Below, one piece after another: positions 9,872 through 19,029 of a stretch of 64,000 nt of DNA (the first letter of the stretch is position 1; every line of letters starts with the position of its first letter). The stretch covers positions 1,056,622 through 1,120,621 of the forward strand of contig NZ_DS022295.1 of the NCBI RefSeq assembly GCF_000153765.1. Direction: 5' to 3'. This DNA comes from Mariprofundus ferrooxydans PV-1 (GTDB taxonomy: Bacteria > Pseudomonadota > Zetaproteobacteria > Mariprofundales > Mariprofundaceae). The position numbers and the translations under genes are program-made. Under the pieces are notes generated by a model. The model did no database searches and was not told the origin of the DNA. It was given only the letters and a program-made list of their open reading frames with translations.

Positions 9872-11104
9872 TCAGCTGGCGAGCAGCAGCGGATAACGGA
9901 AACGGGGGCCGACGCTGCACCCTTTAACCGTCCGCACCTGTGCCGTCGATATAGCCTGCTCACCAAAACGCCTGTTGATGGCATTCACGGCCTGCATCAG
10001 CTGCTGCTGACGCAGATCTTCCCGCATCAGACCAAACAGATCCGGCTGCGCATGCGCCTCGCGCTGCAGCTGTGTTGCCACAACACCGCAGCCACGATAC
10101 CTCTCACCCTCGATAAACAGACGCCCCAACGCATGGTGCACCGCACCATTGATACGCTTGAGACTGTTGGTCGGCAGATCCAGACCTACTTCCAGACCCC
10201 GACATTCAAAAGATTCGAGCGTCAGAAACAGATAGAGCCGACTGACCAGCAGCTGTTTTGCCACCAGATCGGCGACCAGACGCAGGGCATGATAGCCTAG
10301 GTATGCAGCGATAACGCGTCGTTTTTCGCTGATGCGTCCCATTGACGCGGTTTTGGCCATACTTTTGGGCAGCGGCGGCTCACATTCCAGCGTTAGTATC
10401 GCACGCCCGTTCAACTCATGCCGGAGCATCTGACCATGACGACCGATGAGGCGCTGTAGCAGCCTCTCATCGGCACGGGCAAACTGCAGTGCTGTGCGTA
10501 TATCCTTGCGACAGAGCAGTGCAGCACGGCTGCGTCCAATACCGGGAATCTCGCCCACGCCCAACTCAGCCAGAAAGGTGGCGATGGCCTGCACCGGCAC
10601 CACTGTCACCCCGTTCGGCTTGTGATGCTCCGATGCCATCTTGGCCAGCGTACGGCTGACACTTACACCGACCGAAACCGTGATACCAAGCTCATGCCAG
10701 ACAGCATGACGAATCTCATCAGCCAACTCCCGGTACGTTTTCTTCCACAGCTGGCGGATACCGTTAAAGTCGATAAACCCTTCATCAATCGAGTAGACCT
10801 CAACCACCGGACTGTAACGCCTGAGTATCGAAAACATCTGCTGTGAAATCTGACCGTAATAACGGAAATCGGGCGTCAGAAACGCGGCATGCGGTGCCAT
10901 GCGGCGAGCCTCCCACACCGGCGTACCCGTACGTATACCCAATGCCCTGGCGTCATAACTTTTGGCGATGACCATGGCATTGTGATTGGAGAGCACGCAG
11001 ATCGGACGACCACGCAACTTCGGATGGCGCGCCGCCTCACAGGAGGCATAAAATGCATCGCAATCAACATGTGCAATCGCACTCGGCCAGTCGGCTATAG
11101 ACAT
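9872..11104 (-). CDS. umuC: Y-family DNA polymerase, UmuC type
   Basis: Catalytic subunit of an error-prone translesion polymerase acting after DNA damage. The 410 residues include the palm motif HVDCDAFYASCE (Asp 14) and the second metal motif YSIDEGFIDF (Asp 107, Glu 108). The helix-hairpin-helix part IPGIGRSRAALL follows, then the little-finger domain. Length fits UmuC rather than DinB. The gene lies 51 nt downstream of a LexA-like regulator and is probably co-transcribed with it. No separate umuD is present in the window. Confidence 0.93.
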   Translation of the reverse strand: MSIADWPSAIAHVDCDAFYASCEAARHPKLRGRPICVLSNHNAMVIAKSYDARALGIRTGTPVWEARRMAPHAAFLTPDFRYYGQISQQMFSILRRYSPVVEVYSIDEGFIDFNGIRQLWKKTYRELADEIRHAVWHELGITVSVGVSVSRTLAKMASEHHKPNGVTVVPVQAIATFLAELGVGEIPGIGRSRAALLCRKDIRTALQFARADERLLQRLIGRHGQMLRHELNGRAILTLECEPPLPKSMAKTASMGRISEKRRVIAAYLGYHALRLVADLVAKQLLVSRLYLFLTLESFECRGLEVGLDLPTNSLKRINGAVHHALGRLFIEGERYRGCGVVATQLQREAHAQPDLFGLMREDLRQQQLMQAVNAINRRFGEQAISTAQVRTVKGCSVGPRFRYPLLLAS

Positions 11105-11155
11105 ATAGATTCAAAAACCTTTGCGCCGCAGAGAAGCAAGCGCCTGTGAATACCT

Positions 11156-11728
11156 CTAGAATTTACGGAACTGGCCGACAACTTCGCCGTAAATATCCAG
11201 CGACTGCTCCGGATAAATGCATGGATAGTCGGCATTGGCCGGCTCCAGGTAAGGGCCGCGACTATCGCCGCGCAGATATTTGATGGTAAAATCACCATCA
11301 ACAATGGCTACGACAATCTTACCGATTGATGGATTCTGTTTACGTTCAACCACCAGAAAATCGCCATCGTGAATACCTGCGCCGATCATTGAGTCACCAC
11401 TGACCGCCACCAGCACCGTACTGGACGGATGCTCCACCAGATATTCATCAATGGTAATCACATCACCCAACGCCTCGGTGGCGGGGCTGGCAAAGCCGGC
11501 CGGCGCCTGCCCCACATGCGGACGGGCAAAAAACATATTAGCCGGCCCCACTCGCCCGCCGGGAGCCTTCTGCAGATAGCCGGCAAACACCATGCGATCG
11601 ACAAACTTCACCGCCCCCTGCTTGCTCACACCAACCAGTGCCGCGATATCCGCATAGGAGGGGATCAATCGGTAGAGGGCATAGTAATCCTGCAACCGAC
11701 CCAGATAGATATGATCTTTATTCACCAT
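11156..11728 (-). CDS. LexA-like S24 autoprotease/repressor paired with umuC
   Basis: The N-terminal part (about 40 residues: SYADIAALVGVSKQGAVKFV) reads as a winged-helix DNA-binding domain, and the C-terminal half as an S24 self-cleaving peptidase. Counting from an ATG at 11782, the probable cleavage bond is Ala95-Gly96, the nucleophile Ser131 lies in SGDSM, and the general base Lys168 lies in TIKYL. The spacings of 36 and 37 residues equal those of UmuD. I prefer the internal ATG at 11728 (190 aa) because a promoter lies just upstream and overlaps the longer reading frame. It combines a LexA-like head with UmuD-like geometry and probably represses its own operon; whether it also acts as the UmuD subunit of a pol V complex is unknown. 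Confidence 0.82.
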   Translation of the reverse strand: MVNKDHIYLGRLQDYYALYRLIPSYADIAALVGVSKQGAVKFVDRMVFAGYLQKAPGGRVGPANMFFARPHVGQAPAGFASPATEALGDVITIDEYLVEHPSSTVLVAVSGDSMIGAGIHDGDFLVVERKQNPSIGKIVVAIVDGDFTIKYLRGDSRGPYLEPANADYPCIYPEQSLDIYGEVVGQFRKF

Positions 11729-11735
11729 GGAGCGC

Positions 11736-11764
11736 AGTATGGTATACGCTCGTACACTAGGCAA
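11736..11764 (-). promoter_or_regulatory. Promoter with palindromic operator upstream of the LexA-like gene
   Basis: On the minus strand TTGCCT (11759-11764) and CATACT (11736-11741) are separated by 17 nt. The spacer contains the near-perfect palindrome GTGTACGAGCGTATAC (11742-11757; 6 of 7 arm positions symmetric). A repressor bound there would block RNA polymerase. Transcription would start close to the ATG at 11728, so the mRNA may be almost leaderless. That this is an SOS box is inference from its position before a LexA-like/umuC pair. Confidence 0.55.
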
Positions 11765-11946
11765 GCGCGAATATGAAAACATCCATGATACACGAATACG
11801 GCAGGGTCAAATGAGGCGACTTACATCCCGGCATAAACGGAAAAAACTCCCCTGTTCAGCGGCAGAAAATTCCGCCCGCAACGGATACACTCTGCACATA
11901 GACAAGCCAACACATTGATATAAATAGGCTTTTAAAAACATTCCTG

Positions 11947-11963
11947 TTGGCAACGTTCTTGCA
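11947..11963 (+). promoter_or_regulatory. Sigma-54 promoter of the flgF operon
   Basis: The sequence TTGGCAACGTTCTTGCA matches the sigma-54 consensus, with GG at 11949-11950 and GC at 11961-11962 separated by exactly 10 nt. Transcription would begin near 11974, about 30 nt before the flgF ATG. RpoN control of rod, ring and hook genes is established in many polarly flagellated bacteria. The activator gene is not in the window. Confidence 0.75.
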
Positions 11964-12005
11964 TTAAGTTGTACAGCGGAAGATTGAAACAGGCAGGAGC
12001 AACAT

Positions 12006-12749
12006 ATGAATCTCGGTTACTATATCTCAGGCGTGGCAGGTCAGATGGCCCAGAACAAACTTGATGGCATCGCCCATAACCTGGCCAATGTGAACTCCGT
12101 CGGTTATATGGAGGATCGCACCTCTTTCTCCTCCATGTTCTCAGGAAAAATGTCCCGCGAAGGTGTGCCGAGTAAAACATCTGCAGCTTACCTCACCGCC
12201 AGCACCCAATATGTCAGCACGCAGGCCGGCAACATCCGCCAGACAAACAACGACCTCGATTTTTCCGTCCATGGTGACGGCTATTTTCGCATACAGATGA
12301 AAGATGGCACGGAAGCGCTGACACGCGCAGGCAATTTCAAGCTGGATGCAGAAGGCAACCTGTTAAATCAGAGTGGTCTGGCGGTACTGGATAAAAATGG
12401 AGGCCCAATCCAACTACCTGTCGGCAAAATCAGCGCCACCGACAACGGCTCGTTGTATGTCAACGGCCAGCCGGTTGCCGAGCTTGGCATCTCCATGATC
12501 AAGGATTCCAGGCAGATTCAAAAGGTCGCCGGCGTGCTGATTCGTACCGGACAGGACAACATTCAGCCGGCCAATGGCAGTATCAGCGTGCATCAGGGGG
12601 AGCTGGAAGATGCCAATGTCAATTCCGTACTGGCCATGACCCAGATCGTCGACACGATGCGCAACTACCAATCGATGATGAAGGTGGCGGAACAGTACAA
12701 CCAGCTCTCATCCCAGCTGAGCGACCGCGTCGGCATGGTACAGGGTTAA
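12006..12749 (+). CDS. flgF: Flagellar proximal rod protein FlgF
   Basis: Part of the proximal rod of the flagellar basal body. The 247-aa protein has the N-terminal rod/hook motif MAQNKLDGIAHNLANVNSVG and the C-terminal amphipathic helix VNSVLAMTQIVDTMRNYQSM shared by axial proteins. The start follows GCAGGAGCAACAT. It is the first gene after the sigma-54 promoter and is followed 47 nt later by flgG. The upstream partners flgB, flgC, flgD and flgE are absent and must lie elsewhere. Confidence 0.93.
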   Translation: MNLGYYISGVAGQMAQNKLDGIAHNLANVNSVGYMEDRTSFSSMFSGKMSREGVPSKTSAAYLTASTQYVSTQAGNIRQTNNDLDFSVHGDGYFRIQMKDGTEALTRAGNFKLDAEGNLLNQSGLAVLDKNGGPIQLPVGKISATDNGSLYVNGQPVAELGISMIKDSRQIQKVAGVLIRTGQDNIQPANGSISVHQGELEDANVNSVLAMTQIVDTMRNYQSMMKVAEQYNQLSSQLSDRVGMVQG

Positions 12750-12796
12750 AATATGTCAACAGACCTGAAACAGACAACAGATAAGGGAGTTTTATC

Positions 12797-13585
12797 ATGA
12801 TGCGATCTCTATGGACGGCCTCCACCGGCATGGCCGCACAAAGCCTCAATGTGGATGTCATTTCCAATAATATTGCCAACGTCAACACCAATGGCTTCAA
12901 ACGCGGCCGTGCCAATTTCCAGGACCTGATGTATCAGCAGATCAAGGCGCCCGGTGCAGAGGCCAGCGCCGCCGGCACGCAGCTGCCGACCGGCATTCAG
13001 GTAGGTCTCGGCGTACGCACAGCCAGTGTCGACAGCATCTTCTCCGAAGGCAGCTTTCAGCAGACCAACAACCCGCTCGATTTGACCATTCAGGGGCGCG
13101 GTTTTTTTCAGGTTCAGTTGGCTAACGGCGAAACAGCCTATACACGCGCCGGCTCTTTCAGCCTCGATGCGACAGGACAGATCGTCACCCAGAACGGTGA
13201 TGTACTGCAGCCGGGCATCACCATCCCCGCCGATGCACAATCTATTCAGATCGCACAGGATGGCACCGTATCGGTGACACAGGCCAACGCCACGCAGACT
13301 GTGCTGGGCCAGATTCAGATTGCCGACTTTCTCAACCCGGCAGGCCTGGCCAAGCTGGGCGGCAACCTGTTTCAGCCCAGCAATGCCTCTGGCACTGCCG
13401 TTATCGGTAATCCGACTGAAAATGGTCTGGGCTCCATGACTCAGGGTACGCTAGAAATGTCCAACGTGAGCATGGTTGAAGAGATGGTCAACCTGATTGC
13501 CGGACAGAGAGCCTATGAAATGAACTCCAAGGCCATTCAGGCATCCGATGAGATGCTGCAGACCGCCAACAACGTCAAGAGGTAA
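12797..13585 (+). CDS. flgG: Flagellar distal rod protein FlgG
   Basis: Forms the distal rod through the periplasm and rings. The 262-aa sequence has the diagnostic start [14 protein letters not shown], then [20 protein letters not shown], and ends with [20 protein letters not shown], all strongly conserved in FlgG. The length is exactly typical. The start is preceded by AAGGGAGTTTTATC. The flgA start follows the stop with no real gap. Confidence 0.97.
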   Translation: MMRSLWTASTGMAAQSLNVDVISNNIANVNTNGFKRGRANFQDLMYQQIKAPGAEASAAGTQLPTGIQVGLGVRTASVDSIFSEGSFQQTNNPLDLTIQGRGFFQVQLANGETAYTRAGSFSLDATGQIVTQNGDVLQPGITIPADAQSIQIAQDGTVSVTQANATQTVLGQIQIADFLNPAGLAKLGGNLFQPSNASGTAVIGNPTENGLGSMTQGTLEMSNVSMVEEMVNLIAGQRAYEMNSKAIQASDEMLQTANNVKR

Positions 13586-13588
13586 GTG

Positions 13589-14293
13589 ATGCGTCATTTT
13601 ACTCCGCACTCTGCACTGCTGCTGATCGCGCTGCTTCTGCCTACCCTGGCCCTGTCCGAGCAGGCAGATACGACAGCCGACGTTACAATGCAGCAGTCAT
13701 TGACACGTTTTTTCAAACATGGCGTGACACTGCGGGGAGCAACAGCCGAACTGGTTAACGTTCGGCACTGGCCGGATGCAAGCGGCAGTCTGCGCTGGTC
13801 GCTGCCTGCCTCTCTGCGGAACCACCCCGGCCGTTTTTCACTGATTGCGGAACAGGGTAATCGGCGCTGGTACGTACCTGTACAGGTTCGCTGGATGGCT
13901 ACTGCCATCGTCATGCGTCAGAATATTTCGGCACGAAGCTTGCTCACACGAGATATGATGACAAACAGACGTACCGATATTGCCGGCCACCATGGTGCAT
14001 GGTGGCAAAACAGCTCCACACTGGTCGGCATGCGCACGACCCGCCCGCTCGCAGCAGGCGATGTAATCCTGAGCAGTTATGTCAAACAACCGCCACTGGT
14101 CAAACGCGGAGACCTCGTCTCCATTCTGCTGGATGTAGGTGGCCTGCATATCCGCGCAGAAGGCAAAGCCATGCGCAGCGCCGGCAAGGGTGAGAGCATT
14201 CCGGTCAGGAATATGCGCAGCCATGAGATGATTCAGGCCGTAGTTGAACAAACAGGTCTGGTACGCGTGTCATTAAATGGAGGTCCCGGATGA
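13589..14293 (+). CDS. flgA: Flagellar P-ring assembly chaperone FlgA
   Basis: A periplasmic chaperone for P-ring (FlgI) assembly. It has a signal peptide (hydrophobic residues about 8-22), a weakly conserved middle, and a C-terminal SAF/FlgA region with RPLAAGDVILSSYVKQPPLVKRGDLVSI and IPVRNMRS. The ATG at 13589 is used because AGAGG lies 6 nt before it; a GTG directly upstream is an alternative. It overlaps flgH by 4 nt. Confidence 0.9.
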   Translation: MRHFTPHSALLLIALLLPTLALSEQADTTADVTMQQSLTRFFKHGVTLRGATAELVNVRHWPDASGSLRWSLPASLRNHPGRFSLIAEQGNRRWYVPVQVRWMATAIVMRQNISARSLLTRDMMTNRRTDIAGHHGAWWQNSSTLVGMRTTRPLAAGDVILSSYVKQPPLVKRGDLVSILLDVGGLHIRAEGKAMRSAGKGESIPVRNMRSHEMIQAVVEQTGLVRVSLNGGPG

Positions 14294-14985
14294 ACATCCG
14301 AACTGCTATCTGCCTGCTCTGCATCGCCCCGGTCATCCTCGGTGGCTGTATGCCGCGGGTAGATAAGGTTGCCGATGCGCAACAAAAGCAAGTTGTGAAT
14401 CAGGCCCTGGCTACGCCCAGCGAGGACACATCCTCCAGCGGTTCATTATGGGCCGGTGGCGGCGCAGGTCTGATCTCCGACTCCAAAGCCTCACGCGTCG
14501 GCGATCTGGTGACGGTACTGGTCTCCGAAAGCGCCTCGGCCACGCGCTCGCTCGGCAGCAAACAGAGCAAGAAGTCTGCTCGCGACACCGGCCTGACCGC
14601 CAACATTAAATATGGCGGCGCGCTCGGCAATGCCGATGTCAATCCTTCCGGCAGCATCGGCATGACCAACTCCAAGAGTTTTGACGGCTCCGGTTCAACC
14701 AACAGCTCGGACACACTGACTGCCAGCGTCACCTCCGTGGTCACCACGGTCTATCCCAACGGCAATATGCGCATCATCGGCAAACGTCAGCTGGTCATCA
14801 ACCATGAACCGCAGGAGATCACCTTCTCGGGTGTCATTCGCCCCGTCGACATTGCACCGGATAACACCATCACATCCGCCAAGGTAGCGCAGGCCGATAT
14901 CAGCTATGGCGGTACAGGTTCACTGGCCGATACCGCTCATGAAGGCTGGCTATCCAAAACACTCGATAACATATGGCCATTCTGA
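14290..14985 (+). CDS. flgH: Flagellar L-ring lipoprotein FlgH
   Basis: Forms the L-ring in the outer membrane. The lipobox LGGC places the lipidated Cys at residue 20. The mature part contains GDLVTVLVSESASATRS and the conserved NGNMRIIGKRQLVINHEPQEI followed by FSGVIRPVDIAPDNTI, typical of FlgH. The 231-aa length is normal. It lies in the order flgA-flgH-flgI with overlapping ends. Confidence 0.96.
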   Translation: MNIRTAICLLCIAPVILGGCMPRVDKVADAQQKQVVNQALATPSEDTSSSGSLWAGGGAGLISDSKASRVGDLVTVLVSESASATRSLGSKQSKKSARDTGLTANIKYGGALGNADVNPSGSIGMTNSKSFDGSGSTNSSDTLTASVTSVVTTVYPNGNMRIIGKRQLVINHEPQEITFSGVIRPVDIAPDNTITSAKVAQADISYGGTGSLADTAHEGWLSKTLDNIWPF

Positions 14986-16091
14986 TGAGTTTTCGCCCCC
15001 TCTTCCTGCCTGCTATTGCATTATCTATGCTAATGATGCCGCTGATGGCCCAGGCCGAACGCATCAAGGATCTGGCTGATATTGAAGGCGTACGCGGCAA
15101 CGCTCTGGTTGGTTATGGCCTTGTGGTCGGCTTAAACGGCACCGGTGACTCCGGCACGTCATCACCGTTCACCATCAGCAGCATCACAGCCATGCTGGAA
15201 CGCCTCGGTGTCAATGTGAGAGCCGACATCACCAAGATGAAGCCAAAGAACATTGCTGCCGTCATGGTGACTTCCGAGTTACCTGCATTCGCTCGTCCCG
15301 GTCAACAGCTGGATGTCACCGTCTCCAGCATCGGCGATGCCAAGGACCTGCGAGGCGGAACCCTGCTGGTAACACCACTGCTCGGCGGCGATGGTCGCCC
15401 CTATGCCGTCGCTCAGGGGGGCCTCTCTACCGGTGGCTTCAGCATTGCCGGCAAGAGCGCCAGCACCACCAAAGGTCATCCGACCGCAGCCCGCGTGCCC
15501 AACGGGGCTCGCGTTGAGCGCGCCGCACCACGCGGCTTGTCTGCCGACCAGGACAAGATTTCACTGAATCTGCATAACCCCGACTTCACCACCGCTAAAA
15601 ACATGCAGGATGCCATCAACGCCCGACTGGGTAATGGTATGGCACGCGCTATCGATTCCGGCACGGTGCAGGTCTGGAATCCGAACAGCAATGCCGTTGA
15701 ATTGATCGCCCGGCTCGAACAGATTGACATCCCTCTGGACCATGCCGCCGTAGTCATCGTGGATGAACGCACCGGCACCATCGTTATGGGCCAGGAGGTA
15801 CGCATCGACACCGTGGCCGTGGCGCACGGCAACATCAGCGTCAGCATCACCGAGAACCCTCAGGTATCACAGCCTAACGCCTTTGGCGGCGGTCAAACTA
15901 CGACGGTGGATCGGAGCAAAGTCAATGTGCAGGAAGATGAAGCCAAGCTTGTCGTGCTGCCCAAGCAGGTATCGCTGTCCAAGCTGGTCACAGCACTCAA
16001 TGCCGTCGGAGCAACCCCCAGCGACCTGATTGCAGTACTGCAGGCCATCAAGGCTGCTGGCGCATTGCATGCCGAGCTAAGGACCATGTAA
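14985..16091 (+). CDS. flgI: Flagellar P-ring protein FlgI
   Basis: A periplasmic protein that surrounds the rod in the peptidoglycan layer. It has a signal peptide (ending LMAQA) and then the family hallmark RIKDLADIEGVRGNALVGYGLVVGLNGTGDS. The C-terminal region has LVTALNAVGATPSDLIAVLQAIKAAGALHAEL. I use the ATG at 14985, which shares a base with the flgH stop (TGATG); an in-frame ATG at 14973 would add four residues. The stop overlaps the flgJ ATG by one base. Confidence 0.97.
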   Translation: MSFRPLFLPAIALSMLMMPLMAQAERIKDLADIEGVRGNALVGYGLVVGLNGTGDSGTSSPFTISSITAMLERLGVNVRADITKMKPKNIAAVMVTSELPAFARPGQQLDVTVSSIGDAKDLRGGTLLVTPLLGGDGRPYAVAQGGLSTGGFSIAGKSASTTKGHPTAARVPNGARVERAAPRGLSADQDKISLNLHNPDFTTAKNMQDAINARLGNGMARAIDSGTVQVWNPNSNAVELIARLEQIDIPLDHAAVVIVDERTGTIVMGQEVRIDTVAVAHGNISVSITENPQVSQPNAFGGGQTTTVDRSKVNVQEDEAKLVVLPKQVSLSKLVTALNAVGATPSDLIAVLQAIKAAGALHAELRTM

Positions 16092-16573
16092 TGCGTGATC
16101 TCGTCGAAACCGTCATCAGCGGCATTATGCAACGGGAGCGCATGCAGCAGTCGCATGGCCAGACGCAACAGATAAACAGGTCGGCCAAACCCGCGGCACA
16201 GGTGCCAGGCCACGCGGCCCTGCACAGCGTTGGCTATCAGGTACCTGTTTCCGATCCGCAGCAAAAGGATCCTGCTCTCTGGAAGGCCAGCAAACAGTTC
16301 GAAGCCATCTTTCTGCAACAGATGATGAGTGAGATGCGCAGTACCGTCACAAAGTCCGACTTCATGCCGCACGGCTTTGCCGAAGATGTACATGCCTCGA
16401 TGATGGATGAGGCCATTGCGCAGGCCAGCACGCAACAAGGGAGCATCGGTATCGCCAATGCCGTCTATCGACAACTGGAAGCCGGCAACAAGACTCAAGC
16501 AATTCCGAATCCTGCCGATAAAACGGATATGACCACTGATTTGACGATGGAGGCAATCCGACATGCGCGTTAA
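16091..16573 (+). CDS. flgJ: Rod-binding protein FlgJ, N-terminal domain only
   Basis: The 160-aa product carries the rod-binding domain: ASKQFEAIFLQQMMSEMR, then HASMMDEAIAQASTQQGSIGIANAVYRQL. There is no C-terminal muramidase domain, unlike the enterobacterial FlgJ of about 315 aa. One-domain FlgJ is common outside gamma/beta-proteobacteria, and the cell must use a separate lytic enzyme to open peptidoglycan. The gene overlaps flgI by 1 nt and flgM by 11 nt. Confidence 0.88.
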   Translation: MRDLVETVISGIMQRERMQQSHGQTQQINRSAKPAAQVPGHAALHSVGYQVPVSDPQQKDPALWKASKQFEAIFLQQMMSEMRSTVTKSDFMPHGFAEDVHASMMDEAIAQASTQQGSIGIANAVYRQLEAGNKTQAIPNPADKTDMTTDLTMEAIRHAR

Positions 16574-16856
16574 CAACTCCGGTACCGCAACCGGTATCCA
16601 CAAAAGCAGCGGCACAGGTAAAGCTAAAGATAAAGCCACTGCATCAACCGGCAAAAGCCGTGACTCGGTACAAGTCACCGACTCGGCCAGCCTGCGCGAG
16701 AAAGCGCAGGTCATGCTCGCAGACATGTCTCCGGTACGTATGGAGCGGATCGAGGAAATTCGCGATGCACTCGAAAACGGGACATATCCTCAGGACAGCC
16801 ACAAGGTTGCCACTCAAATTGTTGCCAATGCACTGGCGGAGCACCCATGGTCATGA
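16563..16856 (+). CDS. flgM: Anti-sigma-28 factor FlgM
   Basis: FlgM holds the flagellar sigma factor FliA until the hook is complete, then is exported. The 97-aa protein has an Ala/Lys/Thr-rich disordered N-terminus and the C-terminal FliA-binding pattern VRMERIEEIRDALENGTYPQDSHKVATQIV. The start overlaps flgJ and the stop overlaps the next gene by 10 nt. The presence of FlgM implies sigma-28 control of late genes although fliA is not in the window. Confidence 0.88.
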   Translation: MRVNNSGTATGIHKSSGTGKAKDKATASTGKSRDSVQVTDSASLREKAQVMLADMSPVRMERIEEIRDALENGTYPQDSHKVATQIVANALAEHPWS

Positions 16857-17305
16857 CACAGCTACCCCCGCACACCATGTCCGAGTTGCATGCGCTGCTG
16901 ACCCGAATGGATGCATGCGCACGCGAGCTTGAATCAGTCGCCAACGCGGAATATGAAGCGATCAGAATACTTGATGGCGATCAGATTATGGCCCTGACGG
17001 ACCGGCGCATCATTATCCACCAGTGTCTGGCCAAACTTGAAGAGGACGGCAGGGCACTGCGTACGCGTGCGCGCATTCCCGAGGAGATGACAATGGAGGT
17101 GCTGATCGACCTGTTTGCAGGCAATCAGGCGAGCGAATTTCAGGCGCTGCGGCGCAACCTCTATGAACGCATGATCTACATCGACCGGCAGAGTCAGGAA
17201 AACAGTCTGCGCCTGCGCGCAGCCTACAATGTCTCTTCAACCATTCTGCAGCATCTGGGACTGGTTCAGAAGGAACAGCCTTACGGCAGGACAGCTGTTC
17301 GATGA
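16847..17305 (+). CDS. flgN: FlgN-family flagellar chaperone
   Basis: A 152-aa, mostly helical protein with heptad-like spacing, of the size of FlgN, the export chaperone for the hook-filament junction proteins FlgK and FlgL. Sequence conservation in this family is low. The assignment rests on its size, its helical character (LHALLTRMDACARELESVAN, then C-terminal ENSLRLRAAYNVSS), and its location between flgM and flgK, overlapping both by a few bases. Confidence 0.75.
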   Translation: MVMTQLPPHTMSELHALLTRMDACARELESVANAEYEAIRILDGDQIMALTDRRIIIHQCLAKLEEDGRALRTRARIPEEMTMEVLIDLFAGNQASEFQALRRNLYERMIYIDRQSQENSLRLRAAYNVSSTILQHLGLVQKEQPYGRTAVR

Positions 17306-19029
17306 TTTTCGACAGTCTTAATATTGCCGCGTCCAGCCTGCAGACTCAGCAAAAATCCATTAATGTCGTGTCACATAATATTGCCAATGCCAACACCGCC
17401 GGCTATTCACGACAGGTGGCTGACATTGCGACACTTACGCCTGAAAGCGTCGGCGGGCTCAGTCTTGGGCGCGGCGTCAATGTGACCGGCATAAGTCGGA
17501 TAGTCGATCCGATGATCAACAGCGCATTAAGCAACAACGGCAGCCAGATGAACTACTGGACCACGCAAAATACCGGCCTCAATAGCGTGGCAAATGTATT
17601 CGGCAGCCTGCAGAACACAGGCCTCGCTTCGGCTCTGGATAACTTTTTCCTCTCCTGGCAACAGCTGGCCAACAATCCGCAGGACAGTGCCCAGCAGTTC
17701 AATGTGCGCACCAAAGGCGAAACCCTGATTACCAACCTGGGAAGCATGAGTCAGCAACTGAGCGCTGCTCAGAGCAGCGCCGACGGCCAGATTGACAGCC
17801 AGATTCAACAGGCCAACAAGCTCATCGACACCATCGCCGCACTCTCCACACAGATCAGAAAACAGGAAAATGCCTTGTCGAGCAGTGCAGGTACAGCCAA
17901 TGACCTGCGCGATCAGCGCGATCAAGCCGTACGCTCTCTGGCCAACCTGCTGCCGGTGCAGCAAATTAGCGACAATAATGGCGGCTTGTTGCTACAGACT
18001 GCCAGTGGAGATCTGTTAACACAGGATGGCGTAGCCCGTCACCTGGCTCGCGGCACGGCGATCGGTGGCGGCTTTGCAGGCCTGGTGATCGCCCAAACCG
18101 GGCAAGCGGTCAACATCGGCCAGAGCGGCAGCATCGGCGGACTGATTGATCTGCGTGATAACAAACTTGGCGGCTATATGTCCCAGATAAACAGTCTGGC
18201 AGCCAATCTCGCATTTTCAGTCAACCAGATCCATGCCAGCGCGGCTTCCGCCACTACGGATACAACAATGACAGCCGGTCAGCCGAGTAATGTCGCGCTG
18301 GCACTGAATGACCCGGCTCAGTCTGCCGCATTTGCCAATCAAATCGTGTCAGGCAGCTTCAAAATACACGTTTACAATGCAACCGGCACAGCCACACCAG
18401 CTGGCGGCACTGCCATCAACATCACTGCAGGCACGACAACAATGGCCGATGTCATCACCAGCCTGAATGCAGTAACCGGAATCAGCGCCAGCATGGATGC
18501 AGGCAGCCGCCTCAATATCACCGCAGCAACAGGCAGCAGCTTTGCCCTGTCCAATGACACCAGCAACACGCTCGCTGCCTATGAAGTAAACAGCTACTTC
18601 ACCGGCTCGAGTGCGGCCACCCTGAACCTGTCGACATCAATCCAGGCGAGTCCTGCCGCCATTCATACCGGCCGTGTTGATCCGCTGACATCGACCATCT
18701 CCAGCTCTGACAACAGCGCTGCGATCGCGATCATGCAACTGCAGAATCAGGCTGTGTCATTTGACGGCAGCCTCAGCTCCAGCCTGCATAACCGTACCAC
18801 AGCTGTATCCACCCAGTATGGCAACGATGTCGCCACATCGCTTCAGCAACGGCAGTACCGCACAGCCGAAGCCGATTCACTCAACGCTCAGCGCCAGGCC
18901 ATTTCCGGTGTCAATACGGACGAGGAACTGGTCTCGATGATCAAGTTCCAGCGCGCCTATGAGGCATCGGCCAAAATCATAACCACAACGAATCAGATGA
19001 TGGATTCGTTACTAGGATTGATCCGATGA
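17302..19029 (+). CDS. flgK: Hook-filament junction protein FlgK (HAP1)
   Basis: The first junction protein between hook and filament. The N-terminus FDSLNIAASSLQTQQKSINV followed by NIANANTAGYSRQ and the C-terminus GVNTDEELVSMIKFQRAYEASAKII are diagnostic. The 575-aa length is usual. The middle is rich in Ala, Thr and Ser, as expected for a surface-exposed part. It overlaps flgN and flgL by 4 nt each. Confidence 0.97.
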   Translation: MIFDSLNIAASSLQTQQKSINVVSHNIANANTAGYSRQVADIATLTPESVGGLSLGRGVNVTGISRIVDPMINSALSNNGSQMNYWTTQNTGLNSVANVFGSLQNTGLASALDNFFLSWQQLANNPQDSAQQFNVRTKGETLITNLGSMSQQLSAAQSSADGQIDSQIQQANKLIDTIAALSTQIRKQENALSSSAGTANDLRDQRDQAVRSLANLLPVQQISDNNGGLLLQTASGDLLTQDGVARHLARGTAIGGGFAGLVIAQTGQAVNIGQSGSIGGLIDLRDNKLGGYMSQINSLAANLAFSVNQIHASAASATTDTTMTAGQPSNVALALNDPAQSAAFANQIVSGSFKIHVYNATGTATPAGGTAINITAGTTTMADVITSLNAVTGISASMDAGSRLNITAATGSSFALSNDTSNTLAAYEVNSYFTGSSAATLNLSTSIQASPAAIHTGRVDPLTSTISSSDNSAAIAIMQLQNQAVSFDGSLSSSLHNRTTAVSTQYGNDVATSLQQRQYRTAEADSLNAQRQAISGVNTDEELVSMIKFQRAYEASAKIITTTNQMMDSLLGLIR

